A stretch of DNA of 64,000 nucleotides from Pseudomonas sp. P8_229 (GCF_034008635.1 NZ_CP125378.1:2718001-2782000); one strand, 5' to 3'. Counted from the first letter of the stretch, positions 30,714-40,467 are shown. Made by a program: numbers and translations. Notes: a model not told the origin generated them from the letters alone.

Positions 30714-30721
30714 AACAACAA
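30714..30721 (+). promoter_or_regulatory. Crc/Hfq CA-motif over the cupin start codon
   Basis: AACAACAA overlaps the A of the cupin ATG and follows the ribosome site GGGAGA. This is the canonical AAnAAnAA catabolite-activity motif bound by Hfq with Crc, which would block ribosome access. crc itself is at 41195. Predicted from sequence only. Confidence 0.5.
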
Positions 30722-31083
30722 TGAACATCCAGAACGTCGTCGACATCAGCCTGACCAGCAGCGAAGCCGAACGCTATCGCCCGGACCCGGCCAAAGTGCT
30801 CAAAGGTGACCCTGAACAAGCGGTGTTCCATCAATACGAAAGCCCTTGTGGGCAAATGGGCGTTGGCGTGTGGGAAGGCGCGGTTGGTCAATGGACAGTG
30901 AATTACACCGAGCATGAATATTGCGAAATTCTGCAGGGGGTCTCGGTGCTGCGTGACAGCGATGGCAATGCCAAGACCTTGCGTGTTGGCGACCGCTTTG
31001 TGATTCCGGCAGGGTTCCGTGGCACCTGGGAAGTGCTGGAGGCTTGCCGCAAGGTCTATGTGATCTTTGAACAGGAGGCTTGA
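30721..31083 (+). CDS. cupin domain-containing protein
   Basis: 120 residues. The single cupin barrel spans roughly residues 40-115, with YTEHEYCEILQG carrying potential metal ligands and the second motif VGDRFVIPAGFRGTWEV. It belongs to the small Cupin_3/EutQ-like type. Divergent from kauB, it is a frequent neighbour of polyamine and amino-acid catabolic genes; its reaction is unknown. GGGAGA lies 7 nt upstream of the start; a CA-motif overlaps the ATG, suggesting carbon catabolite control. Confidence 0.85.
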   Translation: MNIQNVVDISLTSSEAERYRPDPAKVLKGDPEQAVFHQYESPCGQMGVGVWEGAVGQWTVNYTEHEYCEILQGVSVLRDSDGNAKTLRVGDRFVIPAGFRGTWEVLEACRKVYVIFEQEA

Positions 31084-31106
31084 GGATTTTCGCTGGCTGA
31101 TCCGGC

Positions 31107-31176
31107 CCTATCGCGAGCAGGCTCACTCCTACAGATGAGCGCATTCCACGGTAGGAGTGAGCTTGCTCGCGAAGGG
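31107..31176. repeat. pair of REPs, tail to tail
   Basis: CTATCGCGAGCAGGCTCACTCCTAC and, after about 18 nt, GGTAGGAGTGAGCTTGCTCGCGAAGG. The right member mixes type A (GTAGGAGTGAGC) and type B (TTGCTCGCGAA) features. Between the cupin gene and rpmG. Confidence 0.83.
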
Positions 31177-31209
31177 GCCCGACCGGACAGCACAGAAATC
31201 CAAGGCAAC

Positions 31210-31244
31210 AAAAAAGGCCCGTATCGTGAGATACGGGCCTTTTT
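31210..31244 (-). terminator. terminator of the rpmB-rpmG operon
   Basis: Perfect 10-bp stem GGCCCGTATC/GATACGGGCC with GTGA loop, A-run on one side and T-run on the other. Follows rpmG by 20 nt; may also stop transcription from the cupin side. Confidence 0.92.
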
Positions 31245-31264
31245 CGTAAGTCGGGAAAAATCAA

Positions 31265-31420
31265 TTACTTGATTTTGCCTTCCTTGTAGATCACGTGCTT
31301 GCGAACAACCGGATCATATTTCTTGATCTCGATTTTGTCCGGGGTAGTACGCTTGTTCTTGTCGGTAGTGTAGAAGTGACCAGTACCGGCGCTCGAGATC
31401 AAACGAATCAATTCACGCAT
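31265..31420 (-). CDS. rpmG: 50S ribosomal protein L33
   Basis: 51-residue ribosomal protein read directly from the complement: begins [19 protein letters not shown], contains [18 protein letters not shown] and ends KEGKIK. No cysteines, so this is the zinc-independent type. It follows rpmB by 11 nt in the conserved rpmB-rpmG operon. Confidence 0.96.
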   Translation of the reverse strand: MRELIRLISSAGTGHFYTTDKNKRTTPDKIEIKKYDPVVRKHVIYKEGKIK

Positions 31421-31431
31421 GATTAGCTCCC

Positions 31432-31665
31432 TTAAATCTTGCCATCGCGGCGAAGTTCGGCGAGCACGACAGTGATGCCACGCTTGTCGATGATACGCAT
31501 GCCTTTGGCAGATACGCGCAGACGCACAAAACGTTTCTCTTCTTCAACCCAGAAGCGGTGATGCTGCAGGTTCGGCAGGAAACGACGACGGGTTTTGTTG
31601 TTTGCGTGGGAAATGTTATTCCCGGTTACCGGACCCTTACCGGTAACTTGACATACTCTCGACAT
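31432..31665 (-). CDS. rpmB: 50S ribosomal protein L28
   Basis: 77 residues, standard length. Begins [17 protein letters not shown] and contains [20 protein letters not shown]. First gene of rpmB-rpmG; a good sigma-70-like promoter lies about 150 nt upstream. Confidence 0.97.
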   Translation of the reverse strand: MSRVCQVTGKGPVTGNNISHANNKTRRRFLPNLQHHRFWVEEEKRFVRLRVSAKGMRIIDKRGITVVLAELRRDGKI

Positions 31666-31813
31666 GCCTCAGCCCTCTAAAACCACATGCCCAACCCGGC
31701 ATGGGTTGGCCGCTTAATCTCTCAGTCATTTGGCGCCAGGCGCCGCGTTTCTTTAGAGGTCTTACCGGCTACACCTACAGTGAAGGAACCGGGCCCCTAG
31801 AAAAGAGCGCTGC
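31666..31813 (-). other. 5' leader of rpmB-rpmG
   Basis: About 150 nt between the predicted promoter and rpmB with no gene. It holds the palindrome GGCGCCAGGCGCC and a possible hairpin GCCCAACCCGGCATGGGTTGGC. Ribosomal protein leaders often carry feedback sites; no known one is recognised here. Confidence 0.4.
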
Positions 31814-31842
31814 TTTATACCAGAAAGACCGGGGTGCAACAA
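31814..31842 (-). promoter_or_regulatory. sigma-70-like promoter for rpmB-rpmG
   Basis: On the minus strand: -35 TTGTTG, 17-nt spacer, -10 TATAAA. Distance to rpmB is about 150 nt. The remainder of the gap to 32110 (about 270 nt) has no other feature that I can support. Confidence 0.6.
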
Positions 31843-32110
31843 CAATGGATGTGCAATCAACCGGTAAAAAGGCACATTTTCCGGCTGCAGGGGCTTTGGA
31901 TAAAGGCTGCCGCGAGTTTTGACCACTCGTCGAAGAAAACCGCTCTCAAGGGTGTTTCCGACTTTTCGCCACGCACCGCGGTCTGAAAAAAGCCCCTGCC
32001 CTGCCCCAAAAATGCAAAAAGGGGATAGTCATTTGCAATCCCGCCCTCTAGGGTAACCCTTTTCCAGACTGCACCTGCAGATGGCCTTCGATCTGTAAAG
32101 GAAGCCGACC

Positions 32111-33697
32111 ATGCGCCTCGCTGCCCTACCCCTGTTGCTCGCTCCGCTTCTGCTGAGCCCCCTGGCCCAGGCTGCCGCCCTGAGCGTCTGCACCGAGGCC
32201 AGCCCTGAAGGGTTCGATGTGGTGCAATACAACTCACTGACCACCACCAACGCTTCGGCCGACGTGCTGATGAACAGTCTGGTGGAGTTCGACACCGCCA
32301 GCGGCAAAGTCGTGCCAAGCCTGGCCGATAGCTGGGAAGTCAGCACCGACGGCCTGACTTATGTGTTCAAGCTGCACCCGCAGGTGAAGTTTCACAGCAC
32401 TGACTATTTCAAGCCGACCCGCACCCTGAGCGCCGAAGACGTCAAGTTCAGCTTCGACCGCATGCTCGACCCGGCCAACCCTTGGCACAAGGTGGCGCAA
32501 AGCGGCTTCCCGCACGCCCAGTCCATGCAGTTGCCGGCACTGATCAAGAAAATCGACGCACTCGACCCGCTGACCGTGCGCTTTACCCTCGACCATCCGG
32601 ATTCGACGTTCCTGGCGACCCTGAGCATGGGCTTCGCTTCCATTTATTCCGCCGAATACGCCGACAAGCTGCTCAAGGCCGACGCGACTGACAAACTCAA
32701 CAGCCAGCCGATCGGCACCGGTCCGTTCGTCTTCACGCGCTTCCAGAAAGACGCCTCGGTTCGTTACAAGGCCAACCCGGACTACTTTGGCGGCAAGCCG
32801 GCGGTCGACCCGCTGATCTTCGCCATCACCCCGGACGCCAACGTGCGCCTGCAAAAGCTGCGGCGCAACGAGTGCCAGATCGCCCTCTCGCCGAAACCGC
32901 TGGATGTGCAAGCAGCACAGCAAGAGCCGACGCTGAAAGTGGAAAAGACTGACGCCTTCATGACCGCCTTCGTCGGCATCAACAGCCAGCACCCACCGCT
33001 GGACAAACCGGAAGTGCGCCAGGCGATCAACCTTGCCTTCGACAAGGCCAACTACGTCAAAGCCGTGTTCGAAAATACCGCAGAACCGGCCAATGGCCCT
33101 TACCCGCCGAACACCTGGAGCTACGCAAAGAACCTGCCGGGCTATCCACACGACGTGGCAAAAGCCAAGGCGTTGATGGCCAAGGCCGGACTCAAGGACG
33201 GGTTTCAGACCACCATCTGGACCCGCCCGTCCGGCAGCCTGCTCAACCCGAACCCGAGCCTCGGCGCTCAGCTCTTGCAATCGGATCTGGCGGAAATCGG
33301 TATTCAGGCGGAAATCCGCGTGATCGAGTGGGGCGAGCTGATTCGCCGCGCCAAGGCCGGCGAGCATGACCTGTTGTTCATGGGCTGGGCCGGCGACAAC
33401 GGTGATCCGGACAACTTCCTCACGCCACAGTTTTCCTGCGCGGCGATCAAGTCAGGCACCAACTTCGCGCGGTACTGCAATGCCGATCTGGACAAGCTGA
33501 TCAGTGCCGGCAAGACCACCAGCGAACAAGGTGTACGGACCAAGCTGTATGAGCAGGCACAGGCGCAGATTCAGCAGCAGGCGTTGTGGCTGCCGCTGGC
33601 GCACCCGACCGCTTATGCGTTGACGCGCAAGGACGTGCAGGGTTACTCGGTGAGCCCGTTCGGTCGCCAGGACTACTCCAGGGTCAACCTGAAATAA
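32111..33697 (+). CDS. periplasmic dipeptide/oligopeptide-binding protein (DppA family)
   Basis: 528-residue solute-binding protein of ABC transporter family 5. Signal peptide of about 21 residues (ends AQA), then LSVCTEASPEGFDVVQYNS; the central FTLDHPDSTFLATLSMGFASIYS and IGTGPFVFTRFQKD regions and C-terminal EWGELIRRAKAGEHDLLFMGWAGD are typical of DppA. AAGGA lies 8 nt before the start. No permease genes are adjacent, so it is an orphan receptor, as in the syntenic P. aeruginosa locus. Confidence 0.92.
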   Translation: MRLAALPLLLAPLLLSPLAQAAALSVCTEASPEGFDVVQYNSLTTTNASADVLMNSLVEFDTASGKVVPSLADSWEVSTDGLTYVFKLHPQVKFHSTDYFKPTRTLSAEDVKFSFDRMLDPANPWHKVAQSGFPHAQSMQLPALIKKIDALDPLTVRFTLDHPDSTFLATLSMGFASIYSAEYADKLLKADATDKLNSQPIGTGPFVFTRFQKDASVRYKANPDYFGGKPAVDPLIFAITPDANVRLQKLRRNECQIALSPKPLDVQAAQQEPTLKVEKTDAFMTAFVGINSQHPPLDKPEVRQAINLAFDKANYVKAVFENTAEPANGPYPPNTWSYAKNLPGYPHDVAKAKALMAKAGLKDGFQTTIWTRPSGSLLNPNPSLGAQLLQSDLAEIGIQAEIRVIEWGELIRRAKAGEHDLLFMGWAGDNGDPDNFLTPQFSCAAIKSGTNFARYCNADLDKLISAGKTTSEQGVRTKLYEQAQAQIQQQALWLPLAHPTAYALTRKDVQGYSVSPFGRQDYSRVNLK

Positions 33698-33712
33698 CCC
33701 TCTACAACACAC

Positions 33713-33811
33713 CCCCCTGTGGGAGCGGGCTTGCTCGCGAATGCGTCGGATCAGCCAACATTTTTAGCGACTGACCCACCGCCTTCGCGAGCAAGCCCGC
33801 TCCCACAGGGG
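33713..33811. repeat. REPIN, type B arms
   Basis: CCCCTGTGGGAGCGGGCTTGCTCGCGAATGCG with its near perfect reverse complement. Sits in the convergent gap between the peptide-binding protein gene and radC. Confidence 0.9.
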
Positions 33812-33831
33812 TTAGCGTTTGGTCTTGAAAG

Positions 33832-34506
33832 CTACATCCAGCCACACTCTGCCATCGACAGCGGCTCCCCGTCACCAATGATGAAGTGATCCAGAACCCG
33901 CACATCAATCAGCTCCAGCGCCTTTTGCAGACGCTTGGTCAGCAGCCGGTCCGCCTGACTCGGCTCAGGGTTTCCCGATGGATGGTTGTGACACAGGATC
34001 AGCGCAGCAGCGTTGTTCGCCAGCGCGCGTTTGACCACTTGTCGAGGATGGACGCTGGTGTTGTCGATCGAACCGCGAAACAGCGCTTCAAAATTCAGCA
34101 CCTGGTGCTTGGAGTCCAGAAATAGACATCCAAATACCTCATGTGGCTCATGCCGCAGCATCGCCTTGAGGTAATCGCGAACTACCTGGGGATTCTCCAG
34201 CGCCGGTTTCTTGCGCATGCGCTCGGCCAAATGCCGCCGGCCCATCTCCAGCACCGCTTGCAGCTGGGCGTACTTAGCCGGCCCCAGACCGAGTTGCTCG
34301 CTGAATGCCGAAAGATCGGCTTCGAGCAAAACCCGCAGGCTGCCGAACTGGCTCAAAAGATGTCGCGCCAGATCCACAGCGCTTTTGCCGGAGACCCCGG
34401 TACGCAGAAAAATCGCCAATAATTCGGCATCGGAAAGGCTTCCCGAGCCCTGTTCAAGTAGCTTCTCCCGCGGCCGTTCCGCCGCAGGCCAATCGCGAAT
34501 ACTCAT
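33832..34506 (-). CDS. radC: RadC/JAB-domain protein
   Basis: 224 residues. N-terminal UPF0758 helical region ([29 protein letters not shown]) and a C-terminal JAB/MPN+ domain with the metal motif [14 protein letters not shown]. Named RadC though its direct role in DNA repair is disputed. ATG 34506 matches the family start MSIRDWP. It diverges from coaBC. Confidence 0.94.
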   Translation of the reverse strand: MSIRDWPAAERPREKLLEQGSGSLSDAELLAIFLRTGVSGKSAVDLARHLLSQFGSLRVLLEADLSAFSEQLGLGPAKYAQLQAVLEMGRRHLAERMRKKPALENPQVVRDYLKAMLRHEPHEVFGCLFLDSKHQVLNFEALFRGSIDNTSVHPRQVVKRALANNAAALILCHNHPSGNPEPSQADRLLTKRLQKALELIDVRVLDHFIIGDGEPLSMAECGWM

Positions 34507-34641
34507 ACACATTCCTTGTCTGTGGGCGCCGCTGTTCCGTAGCGGTCGCTGTGATATCGTAGCCCATCTTTTTTGCGGGCGAATTCACCCTGGGGAGGGG
34601 GTTTCGCCACGTATGTCACCCACGAAATGAAAGGCAGACCT

Positions 34642-35850
34642 ATGCAGCGGCTGTATCGGAAACGCATCGTTCTGGGCGTCGGCGGCGGCATCGCGGCCTA
34701 CAAGAGCGCTGATCTGGTTCGTCGCCTGATCGACCAGGGCGCCGAAGTGCGCGTGGTAATGACCCATGGCGGCGCCGAGTTCATCACCCCGCTGACCATG
34801 CAGGCCCTGTCCGGCCACCCTGTGCACCTCGACCTGCTCGACCCGGCCGCCGAAGCCGCGATGGGCCACATCGAGCTGGCCAAGTGGGCCGATCTGGTGC
34901 TGATCGCCCCGGCCACCGCCGACCTGCTCGCGCGTCTGGCGCAAGGCATCGCCAACGATTTGCTGACCACCCTGGTGCTGGCCACCGACGCGGTAGTGGC
35001 CGTCGCCCCGGCGATGAACCAGGCGATGTGGCGCGATCCGGCGACCCAGGCCAACCTGCAACTCCTGGAAAGCCGTGGCCTGAAGACTTTCGGCCCGGCC
35101 TCAGGCAGCCAGGCCTGTGGCGACGTCGGCATGGGCCGCATGATGGAAGCCACCGATCTGGCGCAATGCGCGGCGGACTGCTTCCAGCGTCAGGCACTGA
35201 CCGGTAAACACGTGGTGATCACCGCCGGCCCGACCCAGGAAAACATCGACCCGGTGCGCTACATCACCAACCACAGCTCCGGAAAAATGGGCTTTGCCCT
35301 CGCTGAAGCCGCGGTAGAGGCCGGCGCCCGCGTCACGCTGATCAGCGGTCCGGTGCACCTGCCGACGCCGGATCGCGCTACGCGCATTGATGTGGTCAGC
35401 GCCCGCGACATGCTCGCGGCCTGTGAATCGGCGATCCCGTGCGACGTGTTCATCGCCTCGGCAGCGGTGGCGGACTACCGTCCGGAAGTCGTTGCCCCGC
35501 AAAAACTCAAGAAAGATCCTACGAGCGGCGACGGCTTCGTCCTGCAAATGGTGCGTAACCCGGACATCCTGGCCACCATCGCGACCCGTCCCGACCGTCC
35601 GTTCAGTGTCGGCTTTGCCGCTGAGACCGAACACTTGCTCGACTACGCTGCACGCAAGCTGAAGGACAAGAATCTCGATTTGATCGTCGCCAACGACGTC
35701 GCTAACCCGAGCATCGGTTTCAACAGCGAAGAAAACGCCTGCAGCGTGATTGACCGTGCGCTACACGCCACGGTTTTCGCCCAGACCAGCAAGAGCAAGA
35801 TCGCTCGCCAACTGGTCACTTTTATCGCCGAACGTCTGAACCAGGTTTAA
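34642..35850 (+). CDS. coaBC: bifunctional phosphopantothenoylcysteine decarboxylase/phosphopantothenate-cysteine ligase
   Basis: 402-residue two-domain enzyme of coenzyme A synthesis. CoaC half (about 1-185): flavin region [16 protein letters not shown], catalytic histidine in [20 protein letters not shown] and the clamp cysteine in [13 protein letters not shown]. CoaB half: [21 protein letters not shown] dimer/CTP region split, KLKKD lysine and NDVANPS. ATG 34642 is preferred, with AAGG upstream. It precedes dut by 5 nt. Confidence 0.96.
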   Translation: MQRLYRKRIVLGVGGGIAAYKSADLVRRLIDQGAEVRVVMTHGGAEFITPLTMQALSGHPVHLDLLDPAAEAAMGHIELAKWADLVLIAPATADLLARLAQGIANDLLTTLVLATDAVVAVAPAMNQAMWRDPATQANLQLLESRGLKTFGPASGSQACGDVGMGRMMEATDLAQCAADCFQRQALTGKHVVITAGPTQENIDPVRYITNHSSGKMGFALAEAAVEAGARVTLISGPVHLPTPDRATRIDVVSARDMLAACESAIPCDVFIASAAVADYRPEVVAPQKLKKDPTSGDGFVLQMVRNPDILATIATRPDRPFSVGFAAETEHLLDYAARKLKDKNLDLIVANDVANPSIGFNSEENACSVIDRALHATVFAQTSKSKIARQLVTFIAERLNQV

Positions 35851-35855
35851 TTTAC

Positions 35856-36311
35856 ATGCACGCTTTGCAAGCCAAGATCCTCGACCCACGCATCGGTACT
35901 GAATTCCCGCTGCCGCAATACGCAACGCCAGGCTCCGCCGGCCTCGACCTGCGCGCCATGCTGGAACAGGACATCGTGATCAAGCCGGGTGAAACCGTGC
36001 TGATCCCTACCGGTCTGTCGGTCTACATCGGCGACCCGAACCTCGCCGCGCTGATCCTGCCGCGCTCGGGCATGGGCCATAAGCACGGCATCGTGCTGGG
36101 CAACCTCGTCGGTTTGATCGACTCCGATTACCAGGGCCCGCTGATGGTGTCCTGCTGGAACCGCGGCCAGAACGACTTCACCATGACCGTCGGCGAACGT
36201 CTGGCGCAACTGGTGCTGGTACCGGTGGTGCAGGCGCACTTCGAAATGGTTGAAGAGTTCGTTGAAACCGAACGCGGCGCGGGCGGCTTCGGCCATACCG
36301 GCACCAAGTAA
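35856..36311 (+). CDS. dut: deoxyuridine 5'-triphosphate nucleotidohydrolase
   Basis: 151-residue trimeric dUTPase that makes dUMP and keeps uracil out of DNA. All five motifs are visible: [40 protein letters not shown] and the flexible C-terminal [10 protein letters not shown]. Coupled to coaBC, as in most gammaproteobacteria. Confidence 0.97.
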   Translation: MHALQAKILDPRIGTEFPLPQYATPGSAGLDLRAMLEQDIVIKPGETVLIPTGLSVYIGDPNLAALILPRSGMGHKHGIVLGNLVGLIDSDYQGPLMVSCWNRGQNDFTMTVGERLAQLVLVPVVQAHFEMVEEFVETERGAGGFGHTGTK

Positions 36312-36556
36312 CCGGATAGACATCATTGTGGTGAGGGGATTTATCCTCTCATCACAAAAAATGCGCTACATCGGCAGCAGGTTTTAGCACCGAAAATCAA
36401 GGTTTTGCCGGCCGAAAGCCACGCCAGACAAGGCGTCATGGCCCTTTCATACCACGAACTCTGCGTGGAAAACGCCGTCATACCCTTCAGTTTGAGCCTG
36501 CCGCCGAGTGAATCGTCGGTCTGTCCCGCCACTTTCGAGATGGAGCATTTGTGCAG
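36312..36556. other. dut-algC gap
   Basis: 245 nt without a gene. A remnant of the class C repeat, TTGTGGTGAGGGGATTTATCCTCTCATCACAA, lies at 36326-36354. The rest should hold the algC promoter; I found no clear AlgR box or sigma-54 site of the kind described in P. aeruginosa. Confidence 0.5.
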
Positions 36557-37954
36557 ATGAGCACCCCAGCCAAGATCGCCCCGAAGCTGCCCGACAGCAT
36601 CTTCCGCGCCTATGACATTCGCGGCACCGTGCCGGAATTCCTCAATGCCGAAACCGCTTACTGGATCGGCCGCGCCATCGGCTCGCAGAGCCTGGCCCAG
36701 GGTGAACCGAACGTGTCGGTCGGCCGTGACGGACGTTTGTCCGGCCCGGAGCTGGTGGCCGAACTGATCCGCGGTATCGCCGAAAGCGGCTGCCACGTCA
36801 GCGACGTTGGCCTGGTACCGACTCCGGCGCTGTACTACGCGGCCAACGTGCTGGCCGGCAAGTCGGGGGTGATGCTCACCGGCAGCCATAACCCGTCGAA
36901 CTACAACGGCTTCAAGATCGTGATCGCTGGCGACACCCTCGCCAACGAACAGATCCAGGTGCTGCACGAGCGCATCAAGACCAATGACCTGACCAGCGGT
37001 CAGGGCAGCGTCACCCAGGTCGAGATCCTCGACCGCTACACCACCGAAATCGTTCAGGACGTCAAACTGGCCCGACGTATGAAAGTCGTGGTCGACTGCG
37101 GCAACGGCGCAGCCGGCGTGATCGCCCCGCAACTGATCGAAGCATTGAACTGCGAAGTCATCCCGCTGTTCTGCGAAGTCGACGGAAACTTCCCCAACCA
37201 TCACCCGGACCCGGGCAAGCCTGAAAACCTCGTCGACCTGATAGCCAAGGTCAAGGAAACCAACGCCGATATCGGCCTCGCCTTCGATGGCGACGGTGAC
37301 CGTGTCGGCGTGGTGACCAACACCGGCAGCATCGTCTACCCGGACCGCCTGCTCATGCTGTTCGCCCGCGACGTGGTGGCGCGCAACCCGGACGCGGAAA
37401 TCATCTTCGATGTCAAATGCACCCGCCGCCTGGTGCCGCTGATCAAGGAGTACGGCGGTCGCCCGCTAATGTGGAAGACCGGTCATTCGTTGATCAAAAA
37501 GAAAATGAAACAATCCGGTGCTCTATTGGCCGGTGAAATGAGCGGGCACATCTTCTTCAAGGAGCGCTGGTTCGGTTTCGACGATGGCATCTACAGCGCT
37601 GCACGGCTGCTGGAGATCCTCAGCAAGGAAAAATCCACCGCGGAAGAGCTGTTTGCGACCTTCCCGAACGATATTTCTACACCGGAAATCAATATCCATG
37701 TGACCGAAGAGAGCAAATTCAGCATCATTGATGCACTGCACGACGCACAGTGGGGCGCAGGCGCTGACCTGACCACCATCGACGGCGTGCGAGTCGATTA
37801 CGCCAAAGGCTGGGGCCTGGTGCGCGCGTCCAACACCACACCGGTGCTGGTGCTGCGCTTCGAGGCCGATGACGAGGCTGAGTTACAGCGCATCAAAGAC
37901 GTGTTCCACGCCCAACTGAAACGCGTTGCACCTGATCTCCAACTACCGTTCTGA
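36557..37954 (+). CDS. algC: phosphomannomutase/phosphoglucomutase
   Basis: 465-residue alpha-D-phosphohexomutase supplying mannose-1-P and glucose-1-P for alginate, LPS and rhamnolipids. The phosphoserine loop is TGSHNPSNYNGFK, the Mg site DGDGDRVG, the sugar loop GEMSGH and the phosphate-contact region near the C terminus RASNTTPVLVLRFEA. ATG 36557 matches known AlgC; a GTG at 36551 is also possible, with GGAG 5 nt before it. It is followed by argB. Confidence 0.96.
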   Translation: MSTPAKIAPKLPDSIFRAYDIRGTVPEFLNAETAYWIGRAIGSQSLAQGEPNVSVGRDGRLSGPELVAELIRGIAESGCHVSDVGLVPTPALYYAANVLAGKSGVMLTGSHNPSNYNGFKIVIAGDTLANEQIQVLHERIKTNDLTSGQGSVTQVEILDRYTTEIVQDVKLARRMKVVVDCGNGAAGVIAPQLIEALNCEVIPLFCEVDGNFPNHHPDPGKPENLVDLIAKVKETNADIGLAFDGDGDRVGVVTNTGSIVYPDRLLMLFARDVVARNPDAEIIFDVKCTRRLVPLIKEYGGRPLMWKTGHSLIKKKMKQSGALLAGEMSGHIFFKERWFGFDDGIYSAARLLEILSKEKSTAEELFATFPNDISTPEINIHVTEESKFSIIDALHDAQWGAGADLTTIDGVRVDYAKGWGLVRASNTTPVLVLRFEADDEAELQRIKDVFHAQLKRVAPDLQLPF

Positions 37955-37971
37955 TCCACCCGGAGCCCTGA

Positions 37972-38877
<906 letters not shown>

Positions 38878-38889
38878 TCGCTGAAACCT

Positions 38890-38977
38890 AAAAAGATCGC
38901 AGGCTACGGCAGCGCCCAAGCGGAACTTCATTTGTATGAATTCCCTGTAGGCACTGACGAAGCCTGCGATCTTTTTT
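38890..38977 (+). terminator. long hairpin with terminator-like ends behind argB
   Basis: Arms AAAAAGATCGCAGGCT (38890-38905) and AGCCTGCGATCTTTTTT (38961-38977) enclose about 55 nt. The arm sequence recurs in part at 59383-59399 (AAGCCTGCGATCTTTTG), so it is also a dispersed repeat used as a terminator. Confidence 0.7.
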
Positions 38978-39077
38978 GTGCGAGCAAGAAACGTCCGACG
39001 CCATTCAGAGAAACGCCCGACATTCCCTCAGAACAAATCTCCCTAGGATCTTCCCCTAATCCAACGGAGATCTACCC

Positions 39078-39338
39078 ATGCAAAAAGACTACGTTCCCTA
39101 CGGCAGCGATGTTTCTCCTGGCACTTATGAGTGCGTTGATTGCGGCCATCAGTATTCCAATCAAGCCAAAACCTCGATGCCGCCCTGCCCGCAGTTTCGC
39201 AAGACAGCGCACGTCCTGAACGGCTGGAAGATCCTCACCGGACAAGGTGACGCGGGCAACGATCCTTATCCACAAAAAACCGATAAGCCTTCCGGCATCA
39301 AAAGAGCCGAAGCCATCACCCCCTCGCGCAAAAAATGA
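39078..39338 (+). CDS. zinc-ribbon-like small protein
   Basis: 86 residues. A CVDCG knuckle at about residues 19-23 and a second PPCP at about 35-38. In related zinc-ribbon proteins the second knuckle is CPxC; here it reads CPQF, so one ligand appears replaced. The C terminus is lysine/proline-rich. GGAG lies 8 nt before the ATG. First of three co-directional genes of unknown role. I do not recognise a specific function. Confidence 0.75.
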   Translation: MQKDYVPYGSDVSPGTYECVDCGHQYSNQAKTSMPPCPQFRKTAHVLNGWKILTGQGDAGNDPYPQKTDKPSGIKRAEAITPSRKK

Positions 39339-39356
39339 CTTCGGAGCGATTGAGCC

Positions 39357-39929
39357 ATGCAGATCTCGTTCACGATCGACGCCGAGGCTTTCGAACTGGA
39401 ACAAAAGGAACCGGTCAAGAAAACCTTGCGCATAGGCGACGCGGAAATCACCCATGCCCTGCAGCGAATCGCCAAGGCCAGCCTGACCGAATACCTGAAA
39501 ATGCTGGTCGAAGGCGGCATGCCCAGCCGGGCCGATGAGGCCAAGCAGGATCGTTTGCTCTATCTGATTCAAAGCTATTTCGGGCAAACACTGCCGACCG
39601 AATCGCAGATTTCGACGATCTTCCAGCTCACCCAGAGCCAAAGCAAAACCCTGCTGAAAAACACCGTGTCGCGCTTTCGCAATCAACTCGACGACATCCT
39701 TCAGCACAGCATGCGTGCCGTGATCGAGACGGCCGAACACGCGCAAACCGTGTTTCTGGTGGTCATCAGCTCGGACGTGATCCGCGATGAGCTGAACATG
39801 CTGATCACTCAGAACGAGCCGACCTTCAAACCCATCACCAAGCGCAAAGGCAGCGCCGGACAGTTCGAGATCAGCGAGGATAGCCACGCATTACTGTGTG
39901 CGACGCTGGGACTCAATGCCGTTCGGTGA
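39357..39929 (+). CDS. hypothetical cytosolic protein of the 39-40 kb cluster
   Basis: 190 residues, no signal peptide or membrane helix. Middle region (about 65-120: LIQSYFGQTLPTESQISTIF and LTQSQSKTLLKNTVSRFRNQL) has the helical pattern of a DNA-binding helix-turn-helix, but I cannot confirm it. Starts 18 nt after the zinc-ribbon gene and overlaps the next gene by 14 nt. Function unknown. Confidence 0.72.
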   Translation: MQISFTIDAEAFELEQKEPVKKTLRIGDAEITHALQRIAKASLTEYLKMLVEGGMPSRADEAKQDRLLYLIQSYFGQTLPTESQISTIFQLTQSQSKTLLKNTVSRFRNQLDDILQHSMRAVIETAEHAQTVFLVVISSDVIRDELNMLITQNEPTFKPITKRKGSAGQFEISEDSHALLCATLGLNAVR

Positions 39930-40299
39930 CATCGTCGCGGTCAGTGGCTTGCTGCTGACCCTGACCACTTTTCTGTTCAATCTGGCGTGGCCGACACTCA
40001 GTGAAGCGTTGGCGCTGGATGAATACCAGTCGGGCCCACAGAATCGCAGGCGCAGTCGAGAGAAGGTCAAGGATGCTTTTTACTGGCGTGCTCTGCCGCT
40101 GACGTGCGCTTTTACGGCGTTGTTTTACGTCAACCTGCCGAGTGCGCTGGGGATTATCCGCAGCAGCACGCTGGATCTGTGGAATTTCGATGTTGATCGC
40201 ACGCTGTATGTGATGGTGGTTCTGGCGTTGCTGGCTTTTGCATTGATCAATGCAAGCCTGACCCTGAAACTGATCAGAAAATGGCGAAACCTGCGCTGA
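39916..40299 (+). CDS. hypothetical small membrane protein of the 39-40 kb cluster
   Basis: 127 residues with three likely membrane helices: IVAVSGLLLTLTTFLFNLA, LPLTCAFTALFYVNLPSALG and MVVLALLAFALINASLTL, separated by a basic loop (NRRRSREKVKD). It overlaps the preceding gene by 14 nt, indicating translational coupling, so the two products may act together. A GTG at 39898 would add six residues. Function unknown. Confidence 0.7.
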   Translation: MPFGDIVAVSGLLLTLTTFLFNLAWPTLSEALALDEYQSGPQNRRRSREKVKDAFYWRALPLTCAFTALFYVNLPSALGIIRSSTLDLWNFDVDRTLYVMVVLALLAFALINASLTLKLIRKWRNLR

Positions 40300-40307
40300 C
40301 CGAAAAC

Positions 40308-40346
40308 AAAAAGACCCCGCACAGCCTGGCTGAGCGGGGTCTTTTT
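40308..40346. terminator. bidirectional terminator
   Basis: AAAAAGACCCCGC, loop, GCGGGGTCTTTTT. Serves the three-gene cluster on the plus strand and probably pyrE on the minus strand. Confidence 0.92.
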
Positions 40347-40362
40347 ATTACCGCATATCCCA

Positions 40363-40452
40363 TGTGGGAGCGGGCTTGCTCGCGAATGCGTCGTGTCAGT
40401 CGACATCAATGCTGAATGAACATCTGCATTCGCGAGCAAGCCCGCTCCGACA
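40363..40452. repeat. REPIN, type B arms
   Basis: TGTGGGAGCGGGCTTGCTCGCGAATGCG paired with TGCATTCGCGAGCAAGCCCGCTCCGACA; one arm base change. Lies just downstream of pyrE. Confidence 0.88.
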
Positions 40453-40467
40453 AAAAGCTGACCGCAG

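Noticed and set aside
36312..36556. AlgR or sigma-54 sites upstream of algC
   Set aside because: No CCGTTCGTC-like box or GG-N10-GC element was found, so no regulatory site is claimed.
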